From positions 149,407-213,406 of the forward strand of contig JANQRT010000072.1 in assembly GCA_028284385.1 (NCBI GenBank): 64,000 nucleotides of DNA, written 5' to 3'. The notes under the pieces were generated by a model, which did not search any database, was not told the DNA's origin, and saw only the letters and a program-made list of their open reading frames with translations. Shown here in pieces: positions 17,012 to 26,345 of this stretch; positions within the stretch are counted from its first letter, which is position 1, and each line of letters opens with the position of its first letter. Both the position numbers and the translations under genes were made by a program. The DNA comes from Opitutaceae bacterium (GTDB lineage: Bacteria; Verrucomicrobiota; Verrucomicrobiia; Opitutales; Opitutaceae).

Positions 17012-18544
17012 CTAATTTGGATCCTTGGCAAACGCTTCCATAACTCCTTCCACAAGACTATCCAAACTCGCTTCTTTAGCTTGGATATCAACCGGCATTC
17101 CCTGTTGTTGCATGGCGGCAGATGTGATGGGGCCAATACTGGCTGTCTTGGGACGCAACGCTCCATCCTCCAATTTGAGACTAGCCACCTGGTCAACGAA
17201 AGACTTCACGCCGGATGAACTCGTGAAGATAATCGCGTCTGCTCCTTGTTCTCGAAACATTTTAGCCGCAGGATGCTCCGACAGATCAGTGGATTCCGTT
17301 TGATAGACGACGAACTTATCTACGATCGCTCTAGCTTCATCGAGTCGCTTGTAGAGCGTTTCGCGTCCCAGGTTTCCTGCGACGGTCAATACCTTGGCGC
17401 TATCCATACTACCCGTCTCGATAAGGGCATCCGCCAGACTATCGGCATTCGCTTCGTCCGGTATCAAATCTACCGATACGAAGAATTTCTTAATCTCCTT
17501 CGCCGTTGACTGGCCAACCGCGGCGATCCTTATAAATCCGAGCGATCGAATATCGTCAAAGGTTTCGAAAAACGCCTCGAAAAAGTAGCGAACCCCATTT
17601 GGGCTGGAGAACACCAGCCAATCGTAGCTTCCCAATTCTTCGAAGACATCTTTGGCCGTTTCAGGATCGATGGATCTGCTGATTTGGATAAGCGGCAGTC
17701 CAATGACCTCGGCTCCGAGCAGTTCCAACTTCTGACTTAGCTCGCTGGCCTGGCCCTGGCTACGCGTTACCACAAGCCGACGTCCTTGCAGCGGCTTTTT
17801 CTCGAACCATGATAGTTCTTCACCCATAGCGGCATTTTCTCCGATTATAATTATGGAAGGCGATTTGAGTTCAAAGGATTCGGCAATTTTGACAATCGTA
17901 CCCAATTGTCCACGACAAATGCGCTGATGGCCCATCGTAGCCCATTCGATACATACGATCGGAGTATCGTCGAGAAAACCCGCTTGCAGCAGTTCCTCCA
18001 CGATTCCACCTAGCTTGGAAACGCCCATGTAAACGCAAAGCGTGGTGTTCTCGCGGGGCAAGGATCGCCAATCAACCATGGAGTCAGGCTTTGCGGGATC
18101 TTCATGACCTGTGACGATCACCAAAGTCGAATTCACATCTCGCTGAGTAAGAGGGGTACCGCTAAACGCCGAAGCTCCAATCGCTGCCGTTACACCAGGC
18201 ACTACTTCAAAATCGATTCCCGCGGCTCGCAATGCCTTCACCTCCTCGCTTCCACGCCCGAAGATGAACGGATCGCCTCCCTTCAAACGAACCACTTCTT
18301 TTCCCTGTTTCGCATGGTCAATCAAAAGCGACTGAATCTCCTCCTGGCTCATGCTGTGACAACCCGCCTTCTTGCCAACGTAAAGATTCTCGCATTCAGG
18401 GCTTACGAATTGCATGAATGTTGGATGCACAAGATAATCGTAAACTAGCGTATCCGCTTTTTCGATAAGTTCCTTGGCTCTTATAGTCATCAATCCCGGA
18501 TTTCCAGGACCGGCCCCCACTAGATAGACGGTACCCCTAGCCAT
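17012..18544 (-). CDS. cobA/hemD: Fused uroporphyrinogen-III C-methyltransferase / uroporphyrinogen-III synthase
   Basis: The 510-residue protein joins two tetrapyrrole enzymes. Residues 1 to about 245 are SUMT (VYLVGAGPGNPGLMTIRAKE, RLKGGDPFIFGRGSEE, VVPGVTAAIGASA, SAM-binding), which methylates uroporphyrinogen III towards siroheme and cobalamin. Residues about 255-505 are HemD (RRLVVTRSQGQASELSQKLE, WLVFSSPNGVRYFFEAF, ADAIIFTSSSGVKSF), which cyclises hydroxymethylbilane. The fusion lets product pass from HemC to both heme and siroheme branches. The start overlaps the hemC stop by 8 bp. Confidence 0.95.
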   Translation of the reverse strand: MARGTVYLVGAGPGNPGLMTIRAKELIEKADTLVYDYLVHPTFMQFVSPECENLYVGKKAGCHSMSQEEIQSLLIDHAKQGKEVVRLKGGDPFIFGRGSEEVKALRAAGIDFEVVPGVTAAIGASAFSGTPLTQRDVNSTLVIVTGHEDPAKPDSMVDWRSLPRENTTLCVYMGVSKLGGIVEELLQAGFLDDTPIVCIEWATMGHQRICRGQLGTIVKIAESFELKSPSIIIIGENAAMGEELSWFEKKPLQGRRLVVTRSQGQASELSQKLELLGAEVIGLPLIQISRSIDPETAKDVFEELGSYDWLVFSSPNGVRYFFEAFFETFDDIRSLGFIRIAAVGQSTAKEIKKFFVSVDLIPDEANADSLADALIETGSMDSAKVLTVAGNLGRETLYKRLDEARAIVDKFVVYQTESTDLSEHPAAKMFREQGADAIIFTSSSGVKSFVDQVASLKLEDGALRPKTASIGPITSAAMQQQGMPVDIQAKEASLDSLVEGVMEAFAKDPN

Positions 18545-19421
18545 CTTTCAGTTCAAGCTGCTCTATCAGGCTTTCAGCGATCTTTTCAGGATATTCAGCA
18601 ACATATTCCCGAAGGAGGTTTCGCTTCTCGTGGCCACATTGCTTATGATAGATTCGTAGAACCTGGTCTGTGTAGTTCACGGCAAACGCCACTTGACAGC
18701 CTCCACCAAGCCTCTCGAGAAAAGCCCGCTCCAGTCGAACGGCTATCGCGGTCGATTCGTCGAAAGCCAAGCGGAAAGTATCCATGTTTTCAATGCGGCT
18801 TTGAATCGCAACCGCCGCCTGTCCGACCGCCGGAATGCATTCGTCAAGAGACAATGGCTGAAAAACGACGCCTTCCCATTGATCGATCCCTAGCCTTTTG
18901 AGACCAGCCGCAGCCAGGACCGTCGCGTCCGCTTCGCCATTAGCGATCTTGTTCAAACGCGTATCGACATTACCTCTTATTTCGACAAATCGAGCTTTTG
19001 GATACAAATATCTAAGTTGAATACGGCGGCGTGGACTTCCGGTCGCAATAGTTTCAGGCTCTTCAACACCTTCTCGCAGAACCAGAACGTCATGCGGTTC
19101 CTCTCTTGGGAGGTAGCCCGCAATGGCAAGCCCTTCAGGCATGTCGGAAGGAAGATCTTTGGCGCTGTGAATGGCAACATCGGCGCGACCTTCAAGCAAG
19201 GCGTCCTCAAGCTCTTTGGTGAACAAGCCTTTGCCGCCCTTTTCTTCCAGAGACCATTCCTTTCGGCGATCCCCAGTTGTCACCATTTTCTCGATGCGGA
19301 AGCTCGCTCCCGGAATAGCTCCCTCGAGCGCTTTGACAGCCAGACGCGTTTGAGCCATGGCCAAAGGACTTTTTCGCGTAGCGACAACGTAATCTTTGGC
19401 GGGTTTGATCATAGGTTCCAT
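18537..19421 (-). CDS. hemC: Hydroxymethylbilane synthase (porphobilinogen deaminase)
   Basis: HemC joins four porphobilinogens into hydroxymethylbilane. The 294-residue protein shows ATRKSPLAMAQTRLAVKAL, HSAKDLPSDMPEGLAI with the catalytic Asp, GSPRRRIQLRYLYP and the dipyrromethane-cofactor cysteine in LERLGGGCQVAFAV. It comes first in the hemC-cobA/hemD-degT-trpF run. Two in-frame ATGs (19421 and 19412) are possible starts. Confidence 0.95.
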   Translation of the reverse strand: MEPMIKPAKDYVVATRKSPLAMAQTRLAVKALEGAIPGASFRIEKMVTTGDRRKEWSLEEKGGKGLFTKELEDALLEGRADVAIHSAKDLPSDMPEGLAIAGYLPREEPHDVLVLREGVEEPETIATGSPRRRIQLRYLYPKARFVEIRGNVDTRLNKIANGEADATVLAAAGLKRLGIDQWEGVVFQPLSLDECIPAVGQAAVAIQSRIENMDTFRLAFDESTAIAVRLERAFLERLGGGCQVAFAVNYTDQVLRIYHKQCGHEKRNLLREYVAEYPEKIAESLIEQLELKDG

Positions 19422-19477
19422 CCATGGCCGCGTGGAAGGAGTTTTCCTCGCTCCAAAACAGCGACCAATTGGATTCG

Positions 19478-19948
19478 TCAGCGCTGCATAGCTAGATTGC
19501 CAGTACGACCCAGCTCAAGAACGCCAAACTTTTCGATGAGATTGAGAAAGGCGGTAATCTTCCCTTCATCACCCGTAAGTTCAGCTACGAGATCATTGTG
19601 TTGAACGTTAATGATCTTAGCGCGAAAGAGTTCGCAGATCTGAATAATTTCGGATCGATTCTCCGAAGTCGCCTTGACCTTGACCATGATGAGCTCTCGG
19701 GAAACCGCTTGTCCTCGCTTAAAGTCATGCACTTCGACGACGTTGATAAGCTTGTTTAGCTGCTTGGTGATCTGATCGAGAACCGTGTCGTCGCCACGAA
19801 CCACTGCCGTGATACGAGAGACCGCTGGGTCATGAGTAGGCGCGACATTCAGCGTGTCGATATTGAAGCCGCGCCCGCTAAAAAGACCAGCAATGCGAGC
19901 CAAGACGCCAAATTTATTTTCAACGAGTACGGAAATAGTGTGTCTCAT
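19478..19948 (-). CDS. ilvH: Acetolactate synthase small (regulatory) subunit
   Basis: The 156-residue protein has an N-terminal ACT domain (HTISVLVENKFGVLARIAGLFSGRGFNI) and the second regulatory domain (RELIMVKVKA to VLELGRTGNLAM). It binds branched-chain amino acids and controls the large subunit IlvB/IlvI. The catalytic subunit is not adjacent, which is unusual because ilvBH are commonly together. It is 56 bp upstream of hemC on the same strand. Confidence 0.93.
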   Translation of the reverse strand: MRHTISVLVENKFGVLARIAGLFSGRGFNIDTLNVAPTHDPAVSRITAVVRGDDTVLDQITKQLNKLINVVEVHDFKRGQAVSRELIMVKVKATSENRSEIIQICELFRAKIINVQHNDLVAELTGDEGKITAFLNLIEKFGVLELGRTGNLAMQR

Positions 19949-20098
19949 CGGTGTTCGATTTTCTAAAGAGGGGACGCTTTATAGCGACTCGATCGATTGC
20001 ATGCAAAGGGGGAAGATCGTCAGGCGCAAGTTTCCTTTCCAAGTCCTTTAGCGCCTTCGTCTTTTGGCATTAGTTCAAGAAACAAGCGGATAAATTTT

Positions 20099-20116
20099 GC
20101 CTTGCCAAGCCAAGGC
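20099..20116. repeat. Short perfect hairpin upstream of tRNA-Val
   Basis: GCCTTG-CCAAGC-CAAGGC has 6-bp arms and a 6-base loop. Its complement contains GGCTTGGCAAG, which also occurs after the tRNA-Met gene near 30741-30751, so it may belong to a dispersed repeat family. No T-run follows. Confidence 0.4.
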
Positions 20117-20146
20117 GAATTAATCCTTATTTCCAGCCTTTTCCAG

Positions 20147-20223
<77 letters not shown>

Positions 20224-20224
20224 T

Positions 20225-20255
20225 CCTTCGCCAGAACGAAGTGTGAGCGAAGGAT
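20225..20255. repeat. Inverted repeat directly after tRNA-Val
   Basis: ATCCTTCGC (20223-20231) pairs perfectly with GCGAAGGAT (20247-20255) across a 15-base loop, starting at the last base of the tRNA. It could end tRNA transcription or mark 3' processing, although no U-tract follows. The word CCTTCGCCA at 20225-20233 recurs at the same offset after tRNA-Met. Bases 20256-20457 contain no gene I can support, only degenerate AGCGAAG-like words. Confidence 0.5.
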
Positions 20256-20457
20256 TCCCTCCATAGCTCGAAGAGCGACGGACGGGCGATGCAAATCACA
20301 ATAGGCTTCGGATGGCACAGCCAGTCTCATATGCAACAGGCAATGTCCTGCGTAACTGATAAGCGAAGCGGGCTATTTAACTTACAGAAGGCTTCGCATA
20401 GCTGGCGCCCTTCATTAGGACCTCAAAAACCTCCAATTCGCCTTAATCGAATTATCC

Positions 20458-20721
20458 CTATCCCATCCAGCGATCCGATAGATAGGCCCCAATCACTCCA
20501 GTAGTTACCAGCCCGAATACAATCACCCCAGCACATCCCTTCTTGTCGGGAAAGGCGTCTGGATGGTCCTTTTTCAACTCGTTCTTAAGTTTCTCGATGT
20601 ATTCCTTGGACTCTTTAAGACCCAATCCAGTCTCCTCACGGTAAAGCTTGATGGCCTCGATAGTCTTTCCCGCCAACAAGGCATCGGCTAGCTTGGAAGC
20701 GAGTTCTTCAGAAGGTTCCAT
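20458..20721 (-). CDS. Small membrane protein with ribosomal L7/L12 C-terminal-like domain
   Basis: The 87-residue protein has a helical segment EAIKLYREETGLGLKESKEY closely matching the conserved helix of the bL12 C-terminal domain (GLGLKEAK), then a charged linker and one transmembrane helix near residues 63-80 (CAGVIVFGLVTTGVIGAYL). In L12 this helix pair binds translation GTPases. Stand-alone small proteins with this motif exist in many bacteria without a firm role. It may place an L12-like docking surface on the membrane, which is speculation. Confidence 0.65.
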   Translation of the reverse strand: MEPSEELASKLADALLAGKTIEAIKLYREETGLGLKESKEYIEKLKNELKKDHPDAFPDKKGCAGVIVFGLVTTGVIGAYLSDRWMG

Positions 20722-20799
20722 ACTCGAAACCTAGCGATTCCATAAAAACCGTCAAGGTAGGAGCCGTCTTAGTAGGAATCCGAATCGAGCAATCTCCAA

Positions 20800-21798
20800 C
20801 TACTCGGTCAGGCTCTCTATAATCTGAAGGGCGTTCAATGCCGCCCCCTTCCAAAGCTGATCGCCTACCGCCCAGAAAGCTAAACCGTTGTTGAGCGCAA
20901 TATCTTTTCGGATACGGCCGACAGCGCAGTTTTCTCTCTCGGCAAAATCGAGAGGCATGGGATAGCTGTCGCTCGAAGGATCGTCGACTAGGTCTACGCC
21001 TGGAGCCGATGCGATCGCGGCTTTCGCTTCTTCGACCGAAACGGGCTTCTCGAATTCAGCGTTAATCGACACCGAGTGCGAACGCATGACCGGAACGCGT
21101 ACGCAAGTACAGGATACACTAAGATCGGGAATATCCATGATCTTCTGACTCTCGTTGTGCATCTTGAGCTCTTCCTTAGTGTAGCCATTTTCCAGAAACG
21201 AATCTACGTGAGGAAAGGCATTGAAGGCGATTTGGTGAGCATACACTTCCTTTTCAATCGGTTCGTCTGCAGCCCAGGAGCGCATCTGATCTTCGAGCTC
21301 CTCCATGGCAGCCGCTCCCGATCCACTAACGGCCTGGTAGGTCGAAGCAAACATTCGCTTCAAACCAAACGCCTGATGGAGCGGATAGGCGGCCATTAAG
21401 GCTACCGCAGTGGTGCAGTTCGGATTAGCGATGATCCCTCGATGGGTTTTAGCCGCCGATCCGTTGATTTCGGGAATGACGAGAGGGACATCGGGATCGA
21501 GACGAAAAGCCGAGCTGTTGTCCACAGCTACCGCTCCCGCAGCGGCAGCCGCGGGGCATAGTTCTTGAGACAGCGTTCCATTAGCGCTAAATAAAACGAA
21601 ATCCAAACCATCGAAGCAGGAATTAGTGGCTTCTTCGACAACATAGGTTCTATCAAGAGCTTCAATGCGTTTACCTGCAGACCGACTTGAAGCAAACAGC
21701 TTCAGATCAGCCAATGGAAATTGCCTGATTTGCAGAAGCTTTATAAACTCCTGGCCGACGGCTCCCGTCGCGCCTACGATCCCAATGTTGTAACTCAT
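20800..21798 (-). CDS. asd: Aspartate-semialdehyde dehydrogenase
   Basis: Asd reduces aspartyl phosphate to the semialdehyde feeding lysine/diaminopimelate, threonine and methionine. The 332-residue protein shows the NADP-binding GIVGATGAVGQEF, SAFRLDPDVPLVIPEING, and the catalytic Cys in IIANPNCTTAVALMA. The C-terminal RIRKDIALNNGLAFWAVGDQLWKGAA is typical. Its partners lysC and hom lie 33 kb away in this window. The start codon is 3 bp from that of the divergent L,D-transpeptidase. Confidence 0.95.
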   Translation of the reverse strand: MSYNIGIVGATGAVGQEFIKLLQIRQFPLADLKLFASSRSAGKRIEALDRTYVVEEATNSCFDGLDFVLFSANGTLSQELCPAAAAAGAVAVDNSSAFRLDPDVPLVIPEINGSAAKTHRGIIANPNCTTAVALMAAYPLHQAFGLKRMFASTYQAVSGSGAAAMEELEDQMRSWAADEPIEKEVYAHQIAFNAFPHVDSFLENGYTKEELKMHNESQKIMDIPDLSVSCTCVRVPVMRSHSVSINAEFEKPVSVEEAKAAIASAPGVDLVDDPSSDSYPMPLDFAERENCAVGRIRKDIALNNGLAFWAVGDQLWKGAALNALQIIESLTE

Positions 21799-21801
21799 TT
21801 T

Positions 21802-22344
21802 ATGTCTTTGGATTTATTGCAGCCGTACACGCATAGACTGGAAGCCTTGAAGATCAAGCCTTCAGCGCGAAGCCTTCTCGTTTCCATCGCCAAGCAAGCG
21901 CTTTACTTGGTCCAAGAAGATAAAGTAGAAAAGTCATACAGGATCTCAACGAGCGTAAAGCCGCCATCCTGCAAACAGGATTCAGCCGGCACTCCCGATG
22001 GTCTCCACCGAATAGCCCGAAAAATCGGGAAGGCAGAACCCGTCGGGATGGTCTTCAAAGGTCGCGTGAGTATCGGTAAGCGTTACTGGGAAGTCGACCA
22101 GGAGGAGCGAAAATCGAACTTGATTACAACGCGGATTCTTTGGCTGGAAGGACTGGAGCCAGGCCACAATCAGGGGGATGGCCGCGACAGCTTTCAACGC
22201 TACATTTATATTCATGGCACCAATCACGAAGATAAAATCGGACAGCCTGCTAGCGGTGGATGCGTGCAGCTGTTAAACGATGAGATGCTCGAGCTGTTCG
22301 AATCAGTAGAAGAAGGGGATCAGGTTTTCATTAGTTGCTTGTAG
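21802..22344 (+). CDS. YkuD-type L,D-transpeptidase-like protein
   Basis: The 180-residue protein has a YkuD domain: LLVSIAKQALYLVQ, STSVKPPSCKQDSAGTPDGLH, and the active site HGTNHEDKIGQPASGGCVQL with catalytic His and Cys. L,D-transpeptidases make 3-3 crosslinks or attach proteins to diaminopimelate in peptidoglycan, using a Cys nucleophile. No signal peptide or membrane helix is seen from the ATG at 21802, which is odd for a periplasmic enzyme. The ATG begins 3 bp from the divergent asd start, so the two promoters must overlap the genes. A later start is possible. Confidence 0.82.
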   Translation: MSLDLLQPYTHRLEALKIKPSARSLLVSIAKQALYLVQEDKVEKSYRISTSVKPPSCKQDSAGTPDGLHRIARKIGKAEPVGMVFKGRVSIGKRYWEVDQEERKSNLITTRILWLEGLEPGHNQGDGRDSFQRYIYIHGTNHEDKIGQPASGGCVQLLNDEMLELFESVEEGDQVFISCL

Positions 22345-22382
22345 AGCAGCTAGGATCGACTGAATACTGCCATCTCTCATTT

Positions 22383-24479
22383 ATGATTTCACCAAACGAC
22401 GGCCAGGAAGGCGCCCTTTCCAATATCTATCTTCCTGATACGATAAAAAAGATCTTCTGCGAAGGAGGCTGGCTACAAGCGTCGTTGGATCTCGAATATC
22501 GACCTCAGCAAGCCAATATGGCGGTAGCGGTATCTGAATACATGACCGAAGATCGCCCTCTCATTTTCGAAGCGGGCACCGGCGTGGGAAAAAGTCTAGC
22601 CTATCTAGCGCCGGGCATCATTCGATCGATGGAAACGCAGCGGCCTTGTATCGTGTCTTCGAATACGATTGCCTTACAAGAACAGATCGAACGCAAAGAT
22701 CTGCCCATCTGTCGCGAGCTATTCGCTTCTATTCCTGAGCTTCATAAATATATTGATTTCAAATCAGCAGTGCTGGTCGGCAAGGGCAACTATCTCTGCC
22801 CTACTCGACTTGCTAACGCGCTTAAGAATGGCCAGGAGCTGTTCCCCAGTGAGGAGCAGGAAGAATTGCAGCGCATCGCCGCCTGGGCTCAGTTCACCAA
22901 AACCGGATTGAAGCAGGAACTGAATCCCGAACCGATTTGGGACGTATGGGATTCCGTGAATGCCGATGGTTCGGCATGTAATCGGAAGAACTGCAACCCG
23001 GATTCGTGTCATTACCAGAGAGCGAAGGCCGAGATTCGGAAGGCTCAGGTAGTGATCATCAACCATAGCTTGCTCTTCGCTCTGTTGAACGCGGGAGGGC
23101 TTAGTCCGGGAACGAAGGGTATTCTGCTGCCGGACGATTTTCTGGTCATCGACGAAGCCCACACTACGGCGGAAATCGCCACTGAGCACTTCGGAGCCCG
23201 CATTAGCTCTTACGGATTGGATCGTCAGCTAAAATCGCTTTTCAACCCGAAACGGAAGTCCGGCTTCGTTCGCAAGCTGGCCAATACGTATCAGTTGAAA
23301 GCGATTACCGACGCGCAAGAAGCCGCTCAAGAGTTCTTCGGCTACCTAGCCGCTACGATGTTGGAAAAGCGTCCTATCATTCGCATCTCGCAGGAAGACT
23401 GGTGTGAACCAACGATCAACAGCCCTCTCAAAGCGGTCGTCGAAAGTATGGATAGCATTTTGGCCAAAATAGAGGATGGTCCGATGCACGACGAATTGAA
23501 AGATCAAAGGAGTCGTATTCATAGCTATTATACAGGCATTCGCCGTTTCATATCGCTCGCCGAAGAAGACCATGTACATTGGCTGGAAAAGAGCGGTCGC
23601 AAAGGGCAAATCGTGACCATGCGAACGGCGCCGATCGACATAGCCCCCTACCTTCGAGAGGAGCTCTTCAGCAAAAACGTGTCGATTACCCTAACCAGCG
23701 CCACGCTTTCCATCGCTCGCCAAATGGAACCATTTCAAGAGAAAGTGGGAGCTGAAAACGAAAAAGCGATGCGCGAGGAGTCGCCTTTCGATTTCGATAG
23801 TCACACCCGGGTTTACGTAGCGACCGATATGCCTCTCCCTTCTCCTCAAGACGCCAGCCTGGCCATGGACGTCCTTATTGACTATATCCGCTTTTGCGTA
23901 TCCAAAGTTTCAGGCGGGACGCTTGTTCTCTTCACAAGCTATTCTAGTTTGCGGCAAGCTTTCGACAAACTTGAAAAAGACTTCTTGGAACAGGGCCGCG
24001 CTCCGCTTGCCCAAGGCCAAGGGCTATCTCGATCGGAGCTTGCCAACGAGTTTAGAAAAGCAGGGAACGGCGTCCTATTCGGGACCGACAGTTTTTGGAC
24101 GGGCATTGACGTTCCAGGCCCAGCTCTTTCGCAAGTTATCGTCACTCGACTTCCCTTCGACGTGCCAACTCATCCTATTGCCGAAGCAAAAGCCGAGTTT
24201 ATTAAAGAAAAGGGCGGCAATCCATTCGCAGAACTTAATCTGCCAGAAGCCCTTATAAAGTTCCGTCAAGGAATTGGCCGTCTGATTCGAAAGAAGGACG
24301 ACAAGGGGCTCATCACCATACTCGATTCGCGGATAGTGCAGAAATCCTATGGTCGCCAGTTCTTGCAGAGCCTTCCTAAGCAGAAATTTATAAGAATGAA
24401 CCGAAATGATCGAGAAGAGCGTTTTTGTGACATAGATGTGACACCCGACGCTTTACAAAGGAGAAGTCCTCGGCATTGA
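22383..24479 (+). CDS. dinG: DinG/XPD-family ATP-dependent DNA helicase
   Basis: A superfamily-2 helicase of about 698 residues. It has Walker A EAGTGVGKSLAYLAP, the DEAH box VIDEAH, and the later motifs LTSATLS, FTSYSSLRQAF, GTDSFWTGIDVPG and RQGIGRLIR (motif VI). Cysteines in NYLCPTRLA, SACNRKNCNPDSCHY match the family iron-sulphur cluster. DinG unwinds D-loops, R-loops and G-quadruplexes. The ATG at 22383 is preferred to a TTG at 22335 that would overlap the upstream gene. The long sequence between the DEAH box and motif III is typical of the Arch domain. Confidence 0.9.
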   Translation: MISPNDGQEGALSNIYLPDTIKKIFCEGGWLQASLDLEYRPQQANMAVAVSEYMTEDRPLIFEAGTGVGKSLAYLAPGIIRSMETQRPCIVSSNTIALQEQIERKDLPICRELFASIPELHKYIDFKSAVLVGKGNYLCPTRLANALKNGQELFPSEEQEELQRIAAWAQFTKTGLKQELNPEPIWDVWDSVNADGSACNRKNCNPDSCHYQRAKAEIRKAQVVIINHSLLFALLNAGGLSPGTKGILLPDDFLVIDEAHTTAEIATEHFGARISSYGLDRQLKSLFNPKRKSGFVRKLANTYQLKAITDAQEAAQEFFGYLAATMLEKRPIIRISQEDWCEPTINSPLKAVVESMDSILAKIEDGPMHDELKDQRSRIHSYYTGIRRFISLAEEDHVHWLEKSGRKGQIVTMRTAPIDIAPYLREELFSKNVSITLTSATLSIARQMEPFQEKVGAENEKAMREESPFDFDSHTRVYVATDMPLPSPQDASLAMDVLIDYIRFCVSKVSGGTLVLFTSYSSLRQAFDKLEKDFLEQGRAPLAQGQGLSRSELANEFRKAGNGVLFGTDSFWTGIDVPGPALSQVIVTRLPFDVPTHPIAEAKAEFIKEKGGNPFAELNLPEALIKFRQGIGRLIRKKDDKGLITILDSRIVQKSYGRQFLQSLPKQKFIRMNRNDREERFCDIDVTPDALQRRSPRH

Positions 24480-24549
24480 TGAGTGAAGTTGGCGGCAAAC
24501 AATTGACGGATTTTGAATACTGATAACCGCCCACTAACATTTCTTTAAA

Positions 24550-24852
24550 ATGAAATCCGAAAAGTTCGAAGAACTTGTATCCAAAAATCCTGGCAACGAG
24601 CTTTTTCGTTTCTCCCTAGGCCAAGCCTATCACGAAGAAGGCAGGCATGAAGAAGCAATCGAGGCCCTCAATGTTTGCCTCAACAAGAATGGCGAATGGA
24701 TGGTGGCCGCAATTCTAAAAGGGAAAAGCCTGCTGGCTCTAGAACACCGGGAAGAGGCAAAAGCCGTCCTTGAAAGAGCGCTACAGTTGGCAATTGATCA
24801 GCATCATGAAACCCCTGAAGCTGAAGTGAGGAAACTCCTGGCGGATATATGA
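24550..24852 (+). CDS. Small TPR-repeat protein
   Basis: The 100-residue protein consists of about two and a half tetratricopeptide-like helix pairs (NELFRFSLGQAYHEEGRHEEAIEALNVCL, positions about 17-45, and VAAILKGKSLLALEHREEAKAVLERAL). There is no signal peptide, so it is probably cytosolic. The stop overlaps the start of the glycosyltransferase by ATGA, so the two are co-translated. It probably acts as a protein-protein adaptor. Confidence 0.7.
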   Translation: MKSEKFEELVSKNPGNELFRFSLGQAYHEEGRHEEAIEALNVCLNKNGEWMVAAILKGKSLLALEHREEAKAVLERALQLAIDQHHETPEAEVRKLLADI

Positions 24853-26138
24853 ACATCGTTATAACGTCACACGGCTCCACGGGTGACATATTTCCGCTGA
24901 TAGGATTGTCCGTCGCTCTGCAAAAGGCAGGGCACACGGTAAGATTCGCCACCAGCAAGCCATTCAAAAAAGACGTCGAAGATGCAGGTGTACCATTTTT
25001 TCAAATACCGCCCAACTGGACACACGAGGAACTGGCCTACTGGATGGGGAGGCTGCAAAAACTGAAATCGCCCGTCAACCAGCTGAAGGAGCTCTACAAA
25101 GCGGCTTTGCCTCACATGGAAGCGATTATCGACGGTATGGAAGCAGCCTTGGAAGGAGCGGATTGCCTGGTCTCATCCTACCTTTTCCCGATGAACCGAT
25201 CCATTGCCGAGCGCCATGACGTCCCCTTTATTTCATACGCGTTCGCTCACAATACGGTTCCTTCTCGCTACTACCCTCCCCATGGCCTTCCCCGAATGAG
25301 AGGTTTCCCCAACTGGGTTCAGATGCGCTGGAATCGCTTCGCCTGGAAGCTAGGAAATGTTGCAGTGGATACAGCCATCAACCAGACCGTTTCGCGGAAG
25401 TTGAAAAAGAAAGGCTTACCACCGGTTAAGGATTTCTTCTCCAAGCCAGCCGAGCTAGTGCTGGTAGCCGTTTCACCTGAATTGATGCGCCCAAAAATCA
25501 AGCTCAACCCGCGTTTTCAATTTACCGGCTACTGTCGTTGGCAGTCACCAACGAGCGATGAAATGGAAAAGCGGATACGCGCATTTCGAGGCGAGCAGCT
25601 TGTGCCAATCATAACCTTTGGCAGCATGGTTTATGAAGATCCGACTGGATACATTGAGCGACTACTGGCCAATTGGCCTAACGATAAAAAGCTGATCATT
25701 CAGCCAGGGTGGTCCGGCTTCGAAATTCCCCAAGAAGCGAAGCATATTTTGCAAATCGGCCCCATGTCGCACGACCAGCTTTTTCAGCATGCTTCAGTGG
25801 TCATTCATCACGGTGGAGCGGGAACGACTGCATCGGTATTGCATGCTGGAAAGCCTCATATCGTAGTTCCACATATTGGCGATCAGGCGTTTTTCAGCGA
25901 CGAAGTGATCCGGCTGGGTTGCGGTCTGAAGATCAAGAAGGAAAGATGGCCTGAAGAGCTTCTCTCGAAAATCGAGCGAATCGAACGATCGCCGGAAATC
26001 AAAGCTAACGCCGAGCAATGGAGAAAGGCCCTAGCAGTGGAAGACGGTCCGAAAGAGGCAATCCACCAGATTGAAAACTACGTCGAGCACAAGCGAGCTC
26101 TGCTAGGCGAAGTTCTGAGCATCGATGAGGAGTTTTAG
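24849..26138 (+). CDS. GT1/GT28-like glycosyltransferase (UGT/MGT type)
   Basis: The 429-residue GT-B protein begins MNIVITSHGSTGDIFPLIGLS, the N-terminal motif of sterol/macrolide glycosyltransferases. The C-terminal nucleotide-sugar site contains HHGGAGTTASVLHAGKPHIVVP and HIGDQAFFSDEV. Such enzymes glycosylate lipids, sterols or small molecules; the acceptor here is unknown. It is coupled with the TPR gene and followed by a 207-bp stretch before the convergent TonB receptor gene, in which I see only a 6-bp stem (TTTCCA/TGGAAA) around 26230. Confidence 0.82.
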   Translation: MNIVITSHGSTGDIFPLIGLSVALQKAGHTVRFATSKPFKKDVEDAGVPFFQIPPNWTHEELAYWMGRLQKLKSPVNQLKELYKAALPHMEAIIDGMEAALEGADCLVSSYLFPMNRSIAERHDVPFISYAFAHNTVPSRYYPPHGLPRMRGFPNWVQMRWNRFAWKLGNVAVDTAINQTVSRKLKKKGLPPVKDFFSKPAELVLVAVSPELMRPKIKLNPRFQFTGYCRWQSPTSDEMEKRIRAFRGEQLVPIITFGSMVYEDPTGYIERLLANWPNDKKLIIQPGWSGFEIPQEAKHILQIGPMSHDQLFQHASVVIHHGGAGTTASVLHAGKPHIVVPHIGDQAFFSDEVIRLGCGLKIKKERWPEELLSKIERIERSPEIKANAEQWRKALAVEDGPKEAIHQIENYVEHKRALLGEVLSIDEEF

Positions 26139-26345
26139 TCCATCATGGAAGATAAGCGAGAGGGTAAAAAGTTCTCCGTGAAATCCGTGGCTGCAAATAT
26201 GAAAACCATTCCATCATCGCTTTTTCGCCGCCGTTTCCAGTTTGATTGGAAATGATCGTTAATTATTTAATCATCAAATATTTATCTAGCCTTCTCTTTA
26301 GGTTTCATGAAGTCATAAGGCAAACACGTTTGAAATCGCTACTCG

